Assembly: GCA_028767165.1 (NCBI GenBank)
Contig: JARACJ010000001.1
Location: forward strand, 620,001 to 684,000
Source: Proteobacteria bacterium DTSAM18
Lineage (GTDB): Bacteria; Myxococcota_A; UBA796; GCA-2862545
Direction of reading: 5' to 3'
Length of the DNA stretch: 64,000 bases
The notes beneath the pieces were generated by a model that worked only from the letters and a program-made list of their open reading frames with translations, ran no database searches and was not told where the DNA came from. Of the stretch, positions 60,586 to 64,000 are shown in pieces; positions within the stretch are counted from its first letter, which is position 1, and every line of letters starts with the position of its first letter. The translations under genes and the position numbers were made by a program.

Positions 60586-62619
60586 ATGAACCGTATGCAC
60601 GCCCTCCCCGTTGCGCTGCTGCTCGCCGGTTGCGCGAAGACCACCTCCGCGCCCGTCACCGACGACCGCTCCGCAGAGCTGTCCGCCATCGGCCAGACCG
60701 TCGAGCAGACCCTCGACCGCAGCGCCGATCCCTGTGTCGACTTCTACCAGTTCGCCTGCGGCGGCTGGCTCGAGAGCGCGGAGCTCCCCGCCGACAAGCC
60801 CATCCTGGGTCGCGGCTTCTCCGTCATCTACGACGAGAACCAGGAGGTCGTGAAGGACATCCTGGCCAAGGCCGAGAACGGCGAGGCCGGTGATCCCCGC
60901 CTCGGCGAGTTCTACGGCGCCTGCATGGATGTCGAGGCCGCCAACGCCGCCACCGAGGCCAGCCTCGCTGCGCTCAAGGCACCCGTCGAGTCCGTGAAGG
61001 ACGCCGACTCCCTGGTGCAGGCCATCATCGACATGCCCATGGCCAACCCCCTGTTCTCCGCGCAGGTCGAGGCCGACTTCAAGAACCCCGACGTCAACAT
61101 GCTGATGGTCGGTCAGGGTGGCTTCGCGCTTCCCCACCGGGGCTACTACTTCCCCGAGGACGACGCCGGAAAGCAGATGCTGGCCGACTACACGGCCCAC
61201 GTCAGCAAGATGTTCGAGCTGGCCGGCTACAGCGCCGATGAGGCCGCCAAGGCCGCCGGTCAGGTGGTCGCCGTCGAGACCGAGCTCGCCCGCACCTCCA
61301 AGATGCCCGTCGAGCTGCGCGACATCGAGGCCCTGTACAACCCCAGCTCCCTGGCCGACTTCGATGCCTCCGTGCCGTCCTTCGACTGGACCGCACTGTT
61401 CTCCGGCATGGGTCTGACCGACATCGGCACGCTGAACAACCTCACGCCCGACTTCTTCGCCGCCATGGAGAAGGTCGTGGCCGGTGGCGACTGGGAGGCC
61501 ATGCGCGCCTACCTCATGTGGAACCAGCTGCACGCCGCCGCGAACTACCTCGGCTCCGAGTTCGATGCCGAGAACTTCGCCTTCTTCGGCACCCGCCTGA
61601 AGGGCCAGAAGGAGCAGCAGGCCCAGTGGCGTCGCTGCGTCTCCCTCACCGACGGCAACCTCGGCGACCTGCTCGGCCAGGCCTTCGTCGACGTGAAGTT
61701 CGCCGGCGACTCCAAGGCCCAGGCCCAGGAGATGATCCGCGACATCCAGGACGCCTTCGAGGCAGGTCTGCCCGAGCTGGCCTGGATGGACGAGGCCACC
61801 CGCTCCAAGGCCATCGAGAAGCTCAACACCTTCACCAGCAAGATCGGCTACCCCGACGGCTGGGAGGCCTACGAGGGCCTGGTGGTGGGCGACGACCTGT
61901 ACAGCAACATGGTGGCCTCCACCAAGTGGCACATCGCCGATGAGCTGAACAAGGTCGGCAAGCCCGTCGACAAGGCCGAGTGGCACATGACCCCCCCCAC
62001 GGTCAACGCCTACTACAACCCCCTCGTCAACGAGATCGTGTTCCCGGCCGGCATCATGCAGGCACCCTTCTTCGACCGGAACTTCCCCTCCGCCATGAAC
62101 TACGGCGCGATGGGCATGGTCATGGGTCACGAGGTCACCCACGGCTTCGACGACGAAGGCCGCAAGTTCGCACCCGACGGCTCCCTGCAGGACTGGTGGG
62201 ATGCGTCCGCCGTCGAGAACTTCGAGACCGCCACCACCTGCGTGGGCGACCTGTACAGCTCCTTCGAGCTGCAGCCCGGCCACTTCGTGAACGGCGACCT
62301 CACCATGGGCGAGAACATCGCCGACCTGGGCGGCATCTCCCTGGCCTACGAGGCCTACCAGGCCTACAAGGGCCGCGGTGGCGCCGACGAGACCGTCGCC
62401 GGCTTCACCTCCGACCAGCTCATCTTCGTGGCCTACGCCCAGAGCTGGTGCTCCATCGCCACCGAGGAGCTGGAGCGCGACCGCCTCGAGACCGACCCCC
62501 ACTCCCCGCCGAAGTTCCGCGTCAACGGCCCCCTGTCCCAGACCCGCGCCTTCGGTGAGGCGTTCGACTGCGACATGGGCGAGCCCATGATGCCCAAGGA
62601 CATCTGCCAGGTGTGGTGA
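60586..62619 (+). CDS. M13-family zinc metallopeptidase, lipoprotein
   Basis: A 677-residue neprilysin/PepO-like endopeptidase. N-terminal lipoprotein signal ending LLAGC (Cys at residue 16). Domain I begins DPCVDFYQFACGGW. Catalytic part: NAYYNPLVNEIVFPAGIMQAPFF, the zinc motif in VMGHEVTHGFDDEG (HExxH), the third ligand in GENIADLGGISLA, and FRVNGPLSQTRAFGEAFDC with CQVW at the end, matching M13 substrate-binding residues. Likely periplasmic, membrane-anchored peptide degradation. Confidence 0.95.
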   Translation: MNRMHALPVALLLAGCAKTTSAPVTDDRSAELSAIGQTVEQTLDRSADPCVDFYQFACGGWLESAELPADKPILGRGFSVIYDENQEVVKDILAKAENGEAGDPRLGEFYGACMDVEAANAATEASLAALKAPVESVKDADSLVQAIIDMPMANPLFSAQVEADFKNPDVNMLMVGQGGFALPHRGYYFPEDDAGKQMLADYTAHVSKMFELAGYSADEAAKAAGQVVAVETELARTSKMPVELRDIEALYNPSSLADFDASVPSFDWTALFSGMGLTDIGTLNNLTPDFFAAMEKVVAGGDWEAMRAYLMWNQLHAAANYLGSEFDAENFAFFGTRLKGQKEQQAQWRRCVSLTDGNLGDLLGQAFVDVKFAGDSKAQAQEMIRDIQDAFEAGLPELAWMDEATRSKAIEKLNTFTSKIGYPDGWEAYEGLVVGDDLYSNMVASTKWHIADELNKVGKPVDKAEWHMTPPTVNAYYNPLVNEIVFPAGIMQAPFFDRNFPSAMNYGAMGMVMGHEVTHGFDDEGRKFAPDGSLQDWWDASAVENFETATTCVGDLYSSFELQPGHFVNGDLTMGENIADLGGISLAYEAYQAYKGRGGADETVAGFTSDQLIFVAYAQSWCSIATEELERDRLETDPHSPPKFRVNGPLSQTRAFGEAFDCDMGEPMMPKDICQVW

Positions 62620-62651
62620 TCCGGACGCCTTCGGGCTTCCGAAGGGCCATG

Positions 62652-62682
62652 GGGGCCGGTGGGCATCACGCTCACCGGCCCC
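62652..62682. terminator. Bidirectional-looking hairpin between convergent genes
   Basis: A perfect 10-bp stem (GGGGCCGGTG at 62652-62661, CACCGGCCCC at 62673-62682) sits between the M13 peptidase (plus) and the ABC ATPase (minus). T-runs on both sides are weak, so termination strength is uncertain. Confidence 0.5.
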
Positions 62683-62689
62683 TTCTGCG

Positions 62690-64000
62690 TCAGGCCCGTG
62701 CTCGCCGGGGCGGGGCTTCCCCGGTGAGGCGGCCGTCGGCCAGCGCGAACCAGCGGTGGGCGAGGCGGGCGGCGAAGGGCAGATCGTGGGTGAGCAGCAC
62801 GAGGGTGAGTCCGTGCTCACGCTGCAGCTGCTGGAGCAGGTGGGCCAGGAGGGACTTGCGGGCCGGATCCAGCGCGCTCGTGGGCTCGTCGAGGATCCAC
62901 AGCCGTGCGCCGGAGCACAGCGCCCGCACGAGGGTGAGGCGCTGCAGCTGGCCGCCGGACAGCTCGGCGGGGTGCCGGTCGAGGAGCTGCGGGGGCAGGT
63001 CCACGTGCGGCAGCAGTGCCGAGGGACGCAGGTGGGGGCGCCGGGCGCGGCAGACGTCGTCGAGCTGCAGGCCCACAGGGAGGTGGGGCGCGAACGCCGA
63101 GGTGGGATCCTGGGGCACGAGGGCGACCTGGGCGTGCCAGGTCTCGGCGCTCTCGACGGCGATGCCTGTGTGCAGGAAGCGCCCCGTGGCAGGGCGTGGA
63201 AGCCAGGCGAGGGCGTGGGCCAGTGTGGTCTTGCCGACGCCGCTGGGGCCGGTGATGGCCACGGTGGTGGCCTCTGGAAGGGCCAGGTCGATGCTGGAGA
63301 GGAGCGGAGGGCCCCGGCGCCCCGGGGGAGAGGCGGTCAGCCCCTCGACACGCCAGCCGTCGGCGTGCGCGGCGCCGGTAGGGACGGCCGGCTCGGACGA
63401 ACGGTGGACCTCGGCAGGGCGCAGTCCGTCGGGGTGGAGCACCCAGGCCGTGTGGGCGCGTGCGCCGAGGCGCTCCGGGCGGTGGGTCACCTGCAGGATG
63501 GCGCGATCGTCCTGCTGAAGCCAGTCCTGCAGCACGTCGAGGACCAGCGCGGTGCCGGCATCGTCGAGGGCGGCCACCGGCTCGTCGAGGAGGAGCACCC
63601 GGGGCCGCCACGCGAGGACCATCGCGAGCTGGACGCGCTGGAGCTGGCCACCGGAGAGCTGGTGGGGCAACCGGTCGAGCGTGTCCGCGGGGAGCTGGAG
63701 GGGGGGCAGCCACGCCTCCACACACCGTCGCGCATCCGCGTGGGGCAGGCGGAGGTGGTGCTGGACCGGCTCGGTGGCCACCGCGCCCACGCGCCGGTGC
63801 CCAGGAAACACCTGGGTGGGGTGCTGGTGCAGGTAGGCGAGGGGGCCGATGAGGCGGGCGTGGGCGGGGCTGCCGAGGGGCAGGGGAGCCGTGAGGGTGC
63901 CACCCAGGAGGCCGTCCAGGGACAGTCCGTCGGGGGGCATTCCCAGCAGGCACTGCAGCAGCGTGGACTTGCCCTGCCCGGAGGGGCCGGAGACGACGTG
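62690..64000 (-). CDS. Double ABC ATPase, peptide/nickel transporter type (5' end outside window)
   Basis: About 437 residues are present; the frame is open at 64000 and the first visible bases encode a Walker A (HVVSGPSGQGKSTLLQCLL), so only the N terminus is missing. Domain 1 signature QLSGGQLQRVQLAMVLAWRPRVLLLDEPVAALD; domain 2 has VAITGPSGVGKTTLAHALA, VALVPQDPTSAFAPH, AELSGGQLQRLTLVRALCSGARLWILDEPTSALDPARK. The PQDPxSAFxPH motif and the DppD-DppF-like fusion point to a peptide or nickel importer ATPase; the cognate permeases are not in the window. Confidence 0.87.
   Translation of the reverse strand, partial: HVVSGPSGQGKSTLLQCLLGMPPDGLSLDGLLGGTLTAPLPLGSPAHARLIGPLAYLHQHPTQVFPGHRRVGAVATEPVQHHLRLPHADARRCVEAWLPPLQLPADTLDRLPHQLSGGQLQRVQLAMVLAWRPRVLLLDEPVAALDDAGTALVLDVLQDWLQQDDRAILQVTHRPERLGARAHTAWVLHPDGLRPAEVHRSSEPAVPTGAAHADGWRVEGLTASPPGRRGPPLLSSIDLALPEATTVAITGPSGVGKTTLAHALAWLPRPATGRFLHTGIAVESAETWHAQVALVPQDPTSAFAPHLPVGLQLDDVCRARRPHLRPSALLPHVDLPPQLLDRHPAELSGGQLQRLTLVRALCSGARLWILDEPTSALDPARKSLLAHLLQQLQREHGLTLVLLTHDLPFAARLAHRWFALADGRLTGEAPPRRARA

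Overview
The window is high-GC, gene-dense bacterial chromosome with many 4-base ATGA overlaps and frequent GTG/TTG starts. The gene content points to a Gram-negative with a full envelope: lipoproteins, an OmpA-family protein, a predicted outer-membrane barrel, a thrombospondin type 3 repeat protein with a MYXO-CTERM-like sorting tail, and a fused chorismate mutase-prephenate dehydrogenase. This suggests Myxococcota or a related delta-proteobacterial lineage. That placement is inference; no rRNA or tRNA gene was seen.

Layout. 1-11246 is mostly housekeeping: a partial conserved protein, cutA, a HIT protein, an ASCH-domain protein and a membrane protein; then on the minus strand an HD hydrolase, an Ppx/GppA phosphatase and a TPR-like protein; then a Tat-exported subunit with a GMC oxidoreductase, cysC, plsX, a HAD-like protein and a DNA methyltransferase-like protein.

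11519-44711 is one 33-kb plus-strand locus for a phage-tail-like contractile injection system (CIS). It encodes a gpV-like spike, a small unknown, a contractile sheath, an inner-tube protein, a tail-assembly chaperone with a probable -1 frameshift extension (phage P2 E/E' style), a second divergent sheath-like protein, a second tube protein, a gp53/CIS_tube-type adaptor, a gpD/gp27-like hub, gp25, a gpJ/gp6-like and a gpI-like baseplate protein, a further putative baseplate protein, a possible cap, and an AAA+ ATPase. Embedded among these, in the same orientation and often translationally coupled, are proteins that look like a trans-envelope complex: a 4-TM inner-membrane protein with a cytoplasmic zinc-ribbon-like domain, a single-pass protein with a large Cys-rich periplasmic part, a polytopic membrane protein, a lipoprotein with a second C-terminal membrane anchor, a 1145-residue exported protein with a predicted outer-membrane barrel, and a single-pass coiled-coil protein. 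A ~1620-residue Arg/Ser/Pro/Ala-rich disordered protein sits in the middle. No recognisable TssJ/L/M (T6SS membrane complex), PAAR, LysM or tail fibre was seen. My reading is a cell-envelope-anchored CIS with its own non-T6SS membrane module, and this is the most interesting content of the window.

44848-64000 returns to ordinary genes: an unknown protein, a LuxR-type response regulator, an Mrp/NBP35 ATPase with a DUF971 partner, a PhyH dioxygenase, an ABC-F ATPase, a sigma-70-family factor with a hairpin-containing leader, a lipoprotein whose signal region carries a 42-bp tandem duplication, tyrA, a DASS/SLC13 transporter, a TSP3-repeat protein coupled to an OmpA-family protein, a phosphohexomutase, an M13 metallopeptidase lipoprotein and the end of a double ABC ATPase of the peptide/nickel type.
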